In this document: in pieces, positions 54,074 through 62,028 of the stretch | Position numbering within the stretch: the first letter of the stretch is position 1 | How the letters are laid out: each line of letters starts with the position of its first letter | Source: a halophilic archaeon SHRA6 | Lineage (GTDB): Archaea; Halobacteriota; Halobacteria; Halobacteriales; Haloferacaceae | DNA: 64,000 nt | NCBI GenBank assembly: GCA_005239175.1 | Contig: ML241294.1 | Coordinates: 62,001-126,000, forward strand | Direction of reading: 5' to 3' | The notes under the pieces: model-generated | Databases searched by the model: none | Told to the model about the DNA's origin: nothing | What the model saw: only the letters and a program-made list of their open reading frames with translations | Position numbers and translations under genes: made by a program

Positions 54074-54081
54074 GGAATTGA
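54074..54081. repeat. Right 8-bp target-site duplication (GGAATTGA)
   Basis: Identical in sequence and orientation to 48656-48663, and directly adjacent to the right inverted end at 54073. Confidence 0.8.
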
Positions 54082-54110
54082 CTATGGAGCCCTCCGAAGA
54101 TCGCCTGAGA

Positions 54111-54176
54111 CAGCCATCGAGACTCGTCTGGGCAGCCATCGAGACTCGTCTGGGCAGCCATCAAGACTCGTCTGGG
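54111..54176. repeat. Three 22-bp direct repeats upstream of msrB
   Basis: CAGCCATCGAGACTCGTCTGGG at 54111 and 54133, and once more at 54155 with one base changed. The array ends 20 bases before the msrB TATA region. Confidence 0.9.
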
Positions 54177-54196
54177 ACGGACAACCGAGACGACGG

Positions 54197-54203
54197 TTTA
54201 TCA
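54197..54203 (+). promoter_or_regulatory. TATA element of msrB
   Basis: TTTATCA is about 26 bases before the msrB ATG at 54226, consistent with a leaderless transcript. Confidence 0.45.
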
Positions 54204-54225
54204 CCCGCGATCACATAGAGTATAC

Positions 54226-54645
54226 ATGGCCAAATCAAACAGTAGCGAGCGATCTGTTGACGTTCCCGAAAGCGACGATGAGTGGCGCGAACGGCTCACC
54301 GACGAGGAGTATCGCGTCCTCCGAGAAAGTGGCACGGAGCCACGGTTTAGCGGTGAACACGTCGATCGCGACGACGATGGCACGTACCGCTGTGCAGGCT
54401 GTGGCAACGTCCTCTTCGATTCGGAGACGAAGTTCCACTCCGGCTGTGGGTGGCCAAGTTTCTACGCCGCCGAAAGCGACGCGGTGACAAAACACACTGA
54501 CACGAGCCACGGAATGCGCCGAACAGAAATCTGCTGTTCGGCATGCGACAGCCACCTGGGCCACGTGTTTGATGACGGCCCAGATCCGACCGGCAAGCGA
54601 TTCTGTATCAACTCGGTGGCGATCGACTTCGAACCCGAGGCATGA
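54226..54645 (+). CDS. msrB: Peptide-methionine (R)-S-oxide reductase
   Basis: This 139-residue cytoplasmic enzyme reduces methionine R-sulfoxide in proteins. Four zinc cysteines are seen in CAGCGN and [22 protein letters not shown] and the C-terminal catalytic Cys in [12 protein letters not shown] are family signatures. It lies directly right of the 5.4-kb insertion. Length is normal. Confidence 0.95.
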   Translation: MAKSNSSERSVDVPESDDEWRERLTDEEYRVLRESGTEPRFSGEHVDRDDDGTYRCAGCGNVLFDSETKFHSGCGWPSFYAAESDAVTKHTDTSHGMRRTEICCSACDSHLGHVFDDGPDPTGKRFCINSVAIDFEPEA

Positions 54646-54719
54646 GCACAGGCCGATCTGAGCGCACACTGGAACACAACTATACCTAAATCGTCACACC
54701 AACACCGCTCGATCGAGCG

Positions 54720-55409
54720 CTACAACAGCGATTTGACGTGTGAGACGTACTGATTGTCGACAGCACGTTCGATCGCGGCCGGATCTCGTTCACCGTTAAC
54801 CGAGACGATGTAGGCCCGACCGTCGACAGCACCGTACGCGCCATGGATGTCGTAGACAAAGCCGTACACGTCGACGTGATCAGGAATCGAATCCGCATCG
54901 AGTAAAAATGACACCTGTTCAAGCACGTTATACTCTACAAGACGGTTGATTGTGGTCTCTCTGTCAACTTCATCGGCCAACCCGGCTTCGAGACCGGATT
55001 TGACGATCGGGATGAGCCCATCGATGTCATGTGCGATCCCCGGGTCAGTCGGATATTCGTCCTTGGTCACGGCGTCGTACGCGGCCGTGACAGCGCCACA
55101 CCCTGTATGTCCGACGACTGCGATCGCGGTCGTTTCGGTGTGGTGAATCGGGTACGTGATGCTCCCGGAAATAACGGCGTCGCCGTCGATCGTGGTCCGG
55201 ACCTGATTGCCAATATTGGTTGCGGTAAAGAGCCACCCCGGTTCGGTGACGTTCCACATTCCCTCGTGAGCGACCCTGGAGTCTGAACAGGAAACCGAGA
55301 CGACAGGCGGTTTCTGACCGTCTCGGACCGCCTTGAACAGATCGAGCGACAGTGATTGATGATGATCGTCGTTTCGGGCTAATAGCTCCGAGAGGAGATC
55401 ATCTCGCAT
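54720..55409 (-). CDS. Beta-class carbonic anhydrase
   Basis: This 229-residue zinc enzyme hydrates CO2. Zinc ligands and catalytic Asp/Arg lie in VSVSCSDSRV (Cys and the Asp-Arg dyad) and VVGHTGCGAV (His and Cys). The C-terminal portion (VDVYGFVYDIHGAYGAVDG) is as usual. ATG 55409 lies one base after the stop of a 40-codon membrane-protein gene, to which it appears coupled. Confidence 0.92.
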   Translation of the reverse strand: MRDDLLSELLARNDDHHQSLSLDLFKAVRDGQKPPVVSVSCSDSRVAHEGMWNVTEPGWLFTATNIGNQVRTTIDGDAVISGSITYPIHHTETTAIAVVGHTGCGAVTAAYDAVTKDEYPTDPGIAHDIDGLIPIVKSGLEAGLADEVDRETTINRLVEYNVLEQVSFLLDADSIPDHVDVYGFVYDIHGAYGAVDGRAYIVSVNGERDPAAIERAVDNQYVSHVKSLL

Positions 55410-55410
55410 A

Positions 55411-55533
55411 CTATAACACGAGCAGGACGAGTTGATACGCAATCCCGAGCGCGAACGCGGCGATCAACAGCGCCGTGGCGATTACGACTGCCGGCGCAAG
55501 CGTCTGTTCATCGCTGACGAGATACTGCTCCAT
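55411..55533 (-). CDS. 40-residue single-helix membrane protein upstream of carbonic anhydrase
   Basis: A 41-codon frame (ATG at 55533, TAG at 55411) encodes MEQYLVSDEQTLAPAVVIAT plus a hydrophobic helix (about 14-39). The stop ends one base before the carbonic-anhydrase ATG, so the two are probably translated from one message. The soluble N-terminus and single transmembrane helix could tether the enzyme or a partner. This is inferred from position only. Confidence 0.6.
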   Translation of the reverse strand: MEQYLVSDEQTLAPAVVIATALLIAAFALGIAYQLVLLVL

Positions 55534-55597
55534 ACTCCCGACCACGGACACAAGCTAAATAGGCGTTGTGTTGTGCGTACCAATGCACGTTCGACAG

Positions 55598-56074
55598 TCA
55601 GCCGATCGTTCCGAGCACGACTACGACGACAGGGACCAACACGAAGAGATAGCCCGCCGCGGAGATCGCCCAATCACGGGCGATCGATCGTTTCCTCGCC
55701 GATGAGATCCCCGTCACAAGCTGGAGCGGAACGAACACAAAGAATCCCACCATGAGCGCGTAATAACCGATCGTACTCGCGAGAATTGCGGCGAGCGACG
55801 AGCCAAGGATCGCGGTACCCGCAAGAAGAAACCAGATGAACAGCGCCCCGGCCCCCGTTCCGGCGAGATAGTGGACAACGGTTGCGAGCCGTTTCGGCGC
55901 GCTGTCAGGATGGGTCGCTGTGAGTACGCCAGCCGCGACAGTCGGGGGCGTCGTTCCCTCCGGAAGCGCGGCCATGATTCGATCCATGACCAGCGTTGCA
56001 AGTATCCCTGCTGTAAGGCCGATCGGAAACGCAATAATTGGATTCTGGACACCGGCGATCGCGGTTGTCAACAT
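55598..56074 (-). CDS. Four-helix membrane protein of unknown function
   Basis: This 158-residue protein has hydrophobic segments at about 12-31, 66-85, 93-115 and 138-157. The loop 33-63 is Pro/Thr-rich with ALPEGTTPPTVAAGVLT. No family is recognised with certainty. It stands alone between carbonic anhydrase and tRNA-Pro. Confidence 0.65.
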   Translation of the reverse strand: MLTTAIAGVQNPIIAFPIGLTAGILATLVMDRIMAALPEGTTPPTVAAGVLTATHPDSAPKRLATVVHYLAGTGAGALFIWFLLAGTAILGSSLAAILASTIGYYALMVGFFVFVPLQLVTGISSARKRSIARDWAISAAGYLFVLVPVVVVVLGTIG

Positions 56075-56218
56075 CGTTCACGTATACGAGACGTGCCCAA
56101 AAGACCTTCGCGATTGAGAGACTCACCGATCGAGAAGAAACTACCATCGCAACAGTCGGTATGCCAGAGAAACAGTACGTGTGAGCCACTTGTGTATGAC
56201 AGGCGGCGTAATTGTGAG

Positions 56219-56289
56219 TGGGACCGCTGAGAATTGAACTCAGGTCCAACGGACCCCATCCGCAGAGGATACCACTACCCCACGGTCCC
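56219..56289 (-). tRNA. tRNA-Pro (anticodon GGG)
   Basis: This 71-nt cloverleaf pairs acceptor GGGACCG with CGGTCCC, discriminator A. Anticodon loop ATGGGGT (anticodon GGG) sits on stem TGCGG/CCGTT, where one terminal pair is mismatched and one is a G-T. T-arm is CTGAG-TTCAATT-CTCAG. Confidence 0.88.
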
Positions 56290-56358
56290 GTATTTCGATC
56301 GAGGAGAGTCGGTCAATTAAGCGCTTCGTTTCGATCGCCCATCCCGACAGAAGCCCAC

Positions 56359-57261
56359 TCAAACCAATACTCGTTCGAGGTCGACAACCGTGCCGGAGTC
56401 GGCGTCTGGATCACCGACAAGCCGGCCGAGACAGACGACTGAACCACTTGGGACATGACATGCGAGCAGTTGTCCCTGGGCTGGGTCCCCCGAGACCTCG
56501 ATCACGCCGGGGGCGTACACCGGCGCGCCGCGGGCGACCTGCTCGGCGGCCGAGGGAGCGATCGTCACTGACGGCAGCCCAGACAGCGTCCGTTCAGCCG
56601 GTGAGAGGATCGATCGCAGTGGCTCCTCGTCGCCGTCTTTCGCGAACTCGATCGCGTCGACGAGATCGTACATCGAAACGAGGTCGGTGTCATCGAACGG
56701 ATCGGTTGCCGTCCGGCGGAGGTGGCCCATGTGTGCCCCAGTCCCGAGCGCAAGCCCGATGTCGTGACACAGTTTGCGGACGTAGGTGCCGCTCTCACAG
56801 CGGATTCGAAGCAGGATCTGTCGGTCTGCAACGTCAAGCACGTCGAGGTCGTATATTTCGCGGCTCCGGAGTCGGCGAGTGACCGCGCTCTTTCGCGGCG
56901 GCTTCTGATAGATTTCGGCCTCGAACTCGGCGATCGTCTCCGAAAGTGTCGCGGGCGCAGGGCCATGGAGCTCTAACACGGCGACGTACTCTTTGGTCCC
57001 TTCGAGGAACACCTGTGCGATCCGCGTTGCGTCGCCAAACAACACCGGCAAACAGCCCGTGACCTTCGGATCGAGTGTGCCCGAATGCGCTGCCTCTTCG
57101 ATCGGCTCCGCACCAAACGCGGGACACGCATCTGCGACCGTGTCGCGAGCCCAGCCGGTGACCTGGTGGGCGGACGGCCCCGGAGGCTTGTCGAGGTTGA
57201 CGACCCCGAACGAGAGCAACTCGGCGATCGACCGGTCTTCGGGCGCTGGGCGAATAGACAT
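56359..57261 (-). CDS. cbf5: tRNA/rRNA pseudouridine synthase, Cbf5/TruB type
   Basis: This 300-residue catalytic subunit of H/ACA ribonucleoproteins makes pseudouridine in rRNA and tRNA. The family signature with catalytic Asp is in AAHSGTLDPKVTGCLPVLFG. KPPGPSAHQVTGW and CESGTYVRKLCHDIG follow. The C-terminal PUA domain (about 220-300) contains ARGAPVYAPGV. ATG 57261 begins two bases after the cmk stop. A TTG at 57267 could add two residues. Confidence 0.93.
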   Translation of the reverse strand: MSIRPAPEDRSIAELLSFGVVNLDKPPGPSAHQVTGWARDTVADACPAFGAEPIEEAAHSGTLDPKVTGCLPVLFGDATRIAQVFLEGTKEYVAVLELHGPAPATLSETIAEFEAEIYQKPPRKSAVTRRLRSREIYDLDVLDVADRQILLRIRCESGTYVRKLCHDIGLALGTGAHMGHLRRTATDPFDDTDLVSMYDLVDAIEFAKDGDEEPLRSILSPAERTLSGLPSVTIAPSAAEQVARGAPVYAPGVIEVSGDPAQGQLLACHVPSGSVVCLGRLVGDPDADSGTVVDLERVLV

Positions 57262-57263
57262 GC

Positions 57264-57842
57264 TCAAAAGTCGTAGTTGACGCCGGTCACAGCCGCCTTG
57301 CCTTCGTCACTGTCTGGATCGTAGGAGTCAATCGCGGTCGTGAGCATACCAAGAACGCCTTCTGGACTCCACCGGGCGGTGTTGTACGCGATATCGTAGA
57401 TTGTGAGATCACCGATATTGATGTTGTAGTACTCGTGGTAGCGTTTGGCTTCACTCTGCTCACGGCGATCGGTCTCGGTTTCGGCGACCTCGACGGGCTT
57501 ATCTTCGCGGTCTGAGATCCGCTCGGCACGGATCGAAAGTGGCGCGTCGAGCCAGATCTTGATGTCGGCGTGATCGCCCGCCAGCCAGCCTGCAAGCCGA
57601 GATTCGAGGAGCACGTCGTCGCGTTCGACGGCGACCTCGTAGAGCCGTCGATCGAGTTCGCGATCGATCGAGTCGTCGCTTTCTGCGTGTTCGTTAAACT
57701 CCACAGGCGTCATGTCTCGTTCGGCCGCCATCTCTCGAAAGATATCGCCGCCAGAGATGTGTTCGAGATCGAACGCCTTCGCGAGCGCGGCGGCGGTCGT
57801 GCTCTTGCCGCTGCCCGGCGGGCCGGAAACGGTGAGTAACAT
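57264..57842 (-). CDS. cmk: Cytidylate kinase
   Basis: This 192-residue archaeal-type (d)CMP kinase starts with the P-loop LLTVSGPPGSGKSTTAAALAK (residues 2-22, with GPPGSGKS). Later comes the FDLEHISGGDIFREM CMP-site block and an Arg-rich lid region (DREDKPVEVAETETDRREQSEAKR, in parts). It is between DUF106 and cbf5, as is usual in haloarchaea. Confidence 0.93.
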   Translation of the reverse strand: MLLTVSGPPGSGKSTTAAALAKAFDLEHISGGDIFREMAAERDMTPVEFNEHAESDDSIDRELDRRLYEVAVERDDVLLESRLAGWLAGDHADIKIWLDAPLSIRAERISDREDKPVEVAETETDRREQSEAKRYHEYYNINIGDLTIYDIAYNTARWSPEGVLGMLTTAIDSYDPDSDEGKAAVTGVNYDF

Positions 57843-57941
57843 ATGTACTCTCCGCCGGTGTCGCTAAAAGAGGTTGTCCTTCGACCGCGCCCTGAGAAAC
57901 AAAACCACAACTGAGACCGCTGTGCCCGATCGGCCGTCTGG

Positions 57942-58823
57942 CTACGAGGCCGACGGACTCATACTGATGTTGAGTCCCTTCTGGATGATCTGGTTGAACG
58001 CCATCGAACAGAGGAAGTACCAGACAATCCACATCTGCATCGGTCCAACGATCCCTGTCGTCCACGTGACTTCTCCGGCCAGCGGAACGACGATCTCACC
58101 GAGCGCATCGCCGTGACCGTCCCAGACGCGCCAGTACAGCCAGAGGAAGGCCGGAATTGTGAGGAACATGATCCACACCATGGGGCGGAACTGCTCTTTC
58201 ATCATCCCGACCTGATCGCCCATCATCTCCATCTGTTGTTCTTGCAGCTCGTCCATCTTTTCGTCGTCGCCGGCTTCCTTGGCCTCTTTTCGCTTCTCGG
58301 ACATCTCTTTCATCCGAGCCTGGTATTTACCCATCTTTTCGGTGTCCATCAGGCCAACCCGCAGCAGCGAGGAGTACAGCCCCGTCACGAGCGCGAGGAT
58401 CATGATAACGAGGTAGAAGGGCAACATCGCGTCGATCGGTCCCAACACGACGTTGACTGTCCCCCCGATAACCGATCGGACTGGTTCGTAGGCATAGCCA
58501 ACGAACAACAGCAGGGTGAACAGACCTGCCCCTTTGTCCCACTTGGTCCAGGTGTTCGATTCGATCTCTTCGTACTCGAAGTCTTCCTCAGCTTGCAGTC
58601 CCTCACGGGCCTCCTCGAGGTTCTCGACGCGGAATCCCTCCTCGCCGTCGATGAGAATCTCCTTTTCGATGAGCCGGCCCCACTGGCCGCTCGTGATCTC
58701 ATCGCGAACGTCGACCCACTTGACGTCGCCCTCGCTGGCCCGATCGAGGACCGTCTCGATCGCCGATCGCATCTCCTCGCTTTCGCGGGCAAGCGATCGG
58801 ACTCTCGATTCGATTCGACTCAT
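57942..58823 (-). CDS. DUF106 (YidC/EMC3-like) membrane protein
   Basis: This 293-residue protein belongs to the archaeal Oxa1-superfamily DUF106 group, thought to insert membrane proteins. The soluble N-terminal part is about 1-100. Transmembrane segments lie near 107-125 and 132-155, with further ones at about 218-236 and 263-281. A charged coiled coil (KYQARMKEMSEKRKEAKEAG) and a Met-rich stretch (QEQQMEMMGDQVGMM) sit between. It lies between adk and cmk, the conserved cluster position. Confidence 0.9.
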   Translation of the reverse strand: MSRIESRVRSLARESEEMRSAIETVLDRASEGDVKWVDVRDEITSGQWGRLIEKEILIDGEEGFRVENLEEAREGLQAEEDFEYEEIESNTWTKWDKGAGLFTLLLFVGYAYEPVRSVIGGTVNVVLGPIDAMLPFYLVIMILALVTGLYSSLLRVGLMDTEKMGKYQARMKEMSEKRKEAKEAGDDEKMDELQEQQMEMMGDQVGMMKEQFRPMVWIMFLTIPAFLWLYWRVWDGHGDALGEIVVPLAGEVTWTTGIVGPMQMWIVWYFLCSMAFNQIIQKGLNISMSPSAS

Positions 58824-58990
58824 TAGTACTCGATTAGCAACCAGACGTTAAGAACCTTTTACTCTGGGTGCGCGGTCGAACCAGCCCACACAGCGGTGGT
58901 CATCGCCCGTCGTCAGTGTCTACGGTTGTCACCGCCAGTCGACCGCACTCACGGTTCTTCCCACCGACCATCTCAATCGCCCAGACCGCG

Positions 58991-59599
58991 TCAGTCCAGA
59001 ACCTCGACAATCCGCTCGAAAACCTCGTCGGGCGATGCTTCGCCGTCGATCTCGACGAGATCACCCTCCTCGCGGTAGTGTTCGATCACCGGTTCGGTGT
59101 TCTCTTCGTAGACACGGAGGCGATCGCGGACGACATCTTCGGTGTCGTCATCGCGCTGGACCAGTCGATCGCGGACAGCCTCGTCGTCAGGCATGTTGAA
59201 CTCGGTGTGGTAGATGTCGCCGGTTTCTGGATCCATTCGTCGGCCGGTAAGCCGTCGAACGAGTTCCTCCTTACCAACACTGAGGTAAATTACCGCGTCG
59301 AGATCAGTGATTTCAGAGAGGTACTCCGCCTGTTCGAGGTTCCGTGGGTAGCCGTCCAGTACGTAGCCGTCCGCGTTCGACAGCGCTTCGCGGACAATCT
59401 CGTTTACGACCGCATCAGGGACGAGTTCGCCCGCGTCCATGTACTCCCGAGGGGTGCCGTACTCGGTTTCCATGTCCTTGTTCGCCCGGAGCGCGTCACC
59501 GGTCGTGACGTGTTCGATGTCGTATTCTTCGGCCAGTCGCTTGCTCTGTGTTCCTTTGCCCGCCCCGGGCGCCCCAAGGAGCAAAATTCGTGGTTCCAT
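58991..59599 (-). CDS. adk: Adenylate kinase
   Basis: This 202-residue nucleotide-homeostasis enzyme interconverts AMP, ADP and ATP. It has the P-loop [23 protein letters not shown]-site [10 protein letters not shown] and LID region [13 protein letters not shown] (no zinc cysteines). Length and order match bacterial/haloarchaeal Adk. It heads the adk-DUF106-cmk-cbf5 cluster. Confidence 0.94.
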   Translation of the reverse strand: MEPRILLLGAPGAGKGTQSKRLAEEYDIEHVTTGDALRANKDMETEYGTPREYMDAGELVPDAVVNEIVREALSNADGYVLDGYPRNLEQAEYLSEITDLDAVIYLSVGKEELVRRLTGRRMDPETGDIYHTEFNMPDDEAVRDRLVQRDDDTEDVVRDRLRVYEENTEPVIEHYREEGDLVEIDGEASPDEVFERIVEVLD

Positions 59600-59697
59600 A
59601 TCTGTATCAACCGTGGGGACTCATAAATATCTAAAGAAACGTCCGAGATAGGCCCCAGCACCCAAACCAATTTGCGGGTGCCCACCGGAGTACGCAT

Positions 59698-60093
59698 ATG
59701 ACTCGATTTGACGCGTCAACTCCGGGCGATCGCCGATCGCTCTTTGCTGATGCGATCCTCGCACACAGACAGCGGAACAGTGAGTTTCTGACAGTCGAAC
59801 CGGATACGGCCCCCCCGACGGCCGAGGACGAACTCCTGCCGTGGATCCAGTTCACCGAACGGACATTCGCAATGGACTGTACGGACGACGAACTCGACCG
59901 ACTCAAATCCCTCGTCTCGGAGTTTCCGGAGTTTCGGATTGAATCACTCGACAGTCCCGAAGAGGCCGAAGGAACTCACGCGAAGATCTCGGCGCGATCG
60001 GACGCGAATCGGCTCGCGTCGTTTATTGACGGCGCGTTCCAGCGGGTGTACGGCTACGATGAAGAGTATACGGCGTGGGTCGTTGCGATCTAA
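59698..60093 (+). CDS. Conserved haloarchaeal protein of unknown function
   Basis: This 131-residue acidic, soluble protein has regularly spaced amphipathic helices and a compact C-terminal end (ISARSDANRLASFIDGAFQRVYGYDEEYTAWVVAI, in parts). No metal or nucleotide motifs are visible. It diverges from adk. Confidence 0.65.
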   Translation: MTRFDASTPGDRRSLFADAILAHRQRNSEFLTVEPDTAPPTAEDELLPWIQFTERTFAMDCTDDELDRLKSLVSEFPEFRIESLDSPEEAEGTHAKISARSDANRLASFIDGAFQRVYGYDEEYTAWVVAI

Positions 60094-60110
60094 CGCGCGG
60101 TGCGGTCAAG

Positions 60111-60201
60111 GATCGTCAAACCGGTTCGTTAGCCAGTGAATGATCGTCAAACCGGTTCGTTAGCAGTGAATGATCGCCACACTGGTTCGTTAGCCGGTGA
60201 T
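60111..60201. repeat. Three 30-bp tandem repeats at the 3' end of a membrane-protein gene
   Basis: Units start at 60111, 60142 and 60172, beginning GATCGTCA or GATCGCCA and containing GGTTCGTTAG. The last unit overlaps the stop codon and last codons of the leftward gene at 60190. Confidence 0.85.
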
Positions 60202-60432
60202 CGATCCCTCGTGTTTTCGTCTGAGATACAGATACAGCAGGTGCGACACCGCTGGCACGAGCAGGCCGAACACCCCCCAGCCGATCGCGATCGCAATTGA
60301 TTTCCCTCGCTGATAGGCGTCTCGAGCGATCCAGATCGAGGCGACGATCGTGATACCATAGATCGCAAGAAAGTACGCGCCGGTTCGGAGTGTACCGATC
60401 GCGAGTAAGGCGAGCGGTGCCGTAGTGCTCAT
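60190..60432 (-). CDS. Small membrane protein with two to three helices
   Basis: This 80-residue protein has hydrophobic segments at about 5-16, 18-35 and 46-68 with positively charged loops (ARDAYQRGKS) and tail (LRRKHEGSITG). The stop codon is inside the terminal repeat unit. No family is recognised. Confidence 0.6.
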   Translation of the reverse strand: MSTTAPLALLAIGTLRTGAYFLAIYGITIVASIWIARDAYQRGKSIAIAIGWGVFGLLVPAVSHLLYLYLRRKHEGSITG

Positions 60433-60503
60433 CGTCCATTTCTTCGGGCGGGCAGAAAAGAGAATAGCGGTTCACACTGCGGGCAATCAGCGATCGGCGC
60501 CAC

Positions 60504-61499
60504 CTACACGTCGGAGATGTTGACGAGAGCCTCCGTGTTGAAGATGCTCTTTAGGAATGTCAGCTGGTGGCCAACTGAGGTCTCGAAGTCCTCACCGAGG
60601 GGACTCGAATGCGTGGCCGGGAACCGGACAAGCGTGGAATCGTCTATTGCGTCGGCCGCGGTCTCGATCTCGTCGGCTGGAATCACCTCGTCGTCTGTCC
60701 CGGCGAGCAAGAGTGTCGGTGTGTTGATATCCTCGGCGGTGACGATTGGTCGGTACCGACCAATCGAGAGGAAAATCCGCGCCGGCGTCTCGTTACTCCA
60801 CGACGATTCACGATCGACCAGATCGAGATACTCTCGGCGGATACTCGGCGAGGTAACGACCGCGGACGATCCTGGATCACCGACGATCGGCACATGATAG
60901 TGGACCCCAACGATCGACCCGATCCGGTCACGCAGTCCGCGAGCAATCGAACCGATCGCCCGCTTCGGTTGCCGGAGCATTCGCTTCAGGGCGTTTCGCC
61001 CGTCTGTGAACGGACTCATCGCGATGACAGCGTCAACGTCGAATCGATCCGCCGCGACAGAAAGGGCGTGACCACCAGACAGTGAGTAGCCCCACAGCAC
61101 CAGCTGGGTCCCGTCAACAGCGTCAAGTCGCTTTGCGGTCGCAATCGCCGCCTCGTAATCCTCGATTTGGGCGTCAATGTCAACGAGCGATCGCGGCTCG
61201 CCGTCGCTGTCGTTGTGATACCGGAAGTCAAACAGGAGCGTCGCGTACCCCGCCTGTGCGAACCGCTCGGCGTAGGCAGGGTAGCCAAACGTCCGCCACG
61301 CGCCGAGCCCCGGAGCCATGACGATCACGGGCGGATTCGCGGGCCGATCGGGGAGGTACAGCGTGGCCGAGAGCCGATCGGCGTCGGCTGGATCTGCATC
61401 GATCGGCGTCGTGAACTCGACGCGGCGGGTCGAGTACGCCTCCCGCGCTGGCCGCGAGATCTTCTGTTGGGCGTAGTTCTTCGGCTTCTGTCGGGTCAC
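60504..61499 (-). CDS. Alpha/beta-hydrolase
   Basis: This 331-residue protein has the nucleophile elbow GYSLSGGHAL (Ser at about 146), the oxyanion region MAPGLGAW, the acid in LAGTDDEVIPADE and the terminal His in ATHSSPLGEDF. The fold resembles dienelactone-hydrolase and peptidase-S9-like relatives. It starts with GTG at 61499, overlapping the previous gene's TGA by four bases (GTGA), so the two are coupled. The substrate is unknown. Confidence 0.85.
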   Translation of the reverse strand: MTRQKPKNYAQQKISRPAREAYSTRRVEFTTPIDADPADADRLSATLYLPDRPANPPVIVMAPGLGAWRTFGYPAYAERFAQAGYATLLFDFRYHNDSDGEPRSLVDIDAQIEDYEAAIATAKRLDAVDGTQLVLWGYSLSGGHALSVAADRFDVDAVIAMSPFTDGRNALKRMLRQPKRAIGSIARGLRDRIGSIVGVHYHVPIVGDPGSSAVVTSPSIRREYLDLVDRESSWSNETPARIFLSIGRYRPIVTAEDINTPTLLLAGTDDEVIPADEIETAADAIDDSTLVRFPATHSSPLGEDFETSVGHQLTFLKSIFNTEALVNISDV

Positions 61500-61909
61500 G
61501 GCTGGCCCTCCGGGGCGTCGTTCGCTTCCCCTGAGCCGTCGCTTGATTCCTCAGGGGTGTGGGCGATCGTGTTCAGTACCCGCGTCGAGAACGCCTCCTC
61601 GGAGATCCGATACTCGGCTAAGTCCTGAAACCACTCGCGTTTGGCGTGCCAGGTTCCCATCGGGTCCTCAGGAGACCGCACGACGGTCGCCTCGAGCCGA
61701 CACGGCTGGACGCGATCGGCTTCACAGAGGTCGATCACCGTGTTCAGCGCGCGGCCCATCTCCGGGTGGTTGATCTGAAACCCCGGATACGCGGTCATGT
61801 ACGTGAGCTCGATGCGGTCGGGATCCGCTGATTGGATCTGCGCAACGTCGACCACGTCGATGCCGTGGTTTCGAAAGGCGGCCTCCAGGTCGGCGATCGA
61901 TTCGGTCAT
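61496..61909 (-). CDS. Conserved haloarchaeal protein coupled to the hydrolase
   Basis: This 137-residue protein has a compact alpha/beta domain (about 1-115; IELTYMTAYPGFQINHPEMGRALNTVIDL) followed by a disordered acidic tail. No known motif is recognised. ATG 61909 is used because the conserved region starts there. Overlap with the hydrolase start suggests a joint role, which cannot be named. Confidence 0.7.
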   Translation of the reverse strand: MTESIADLEAAFRNHGIDVVDVAQIQSADPDRIELTYMTAYPGFQINHPEMGRALNTVIDLCEADRVQPCRLEATVVRSPEDPMGTWHAKREWFQDLAEYRISEEAFSTRVLNTIAHTPEESSDGSGEANDAPEGQP

Positions 61910-62028
61910 AGTTTGCAGTTCACTCCCGGAGGCTAAAACCTTGTTCGCGGAAAGGGTCGTTCGACGAGGACTGCGAACGGGGCCATGATCGATCGAGAGA
62001 CCGCGAGATGACAATTACAACGTCGTGA

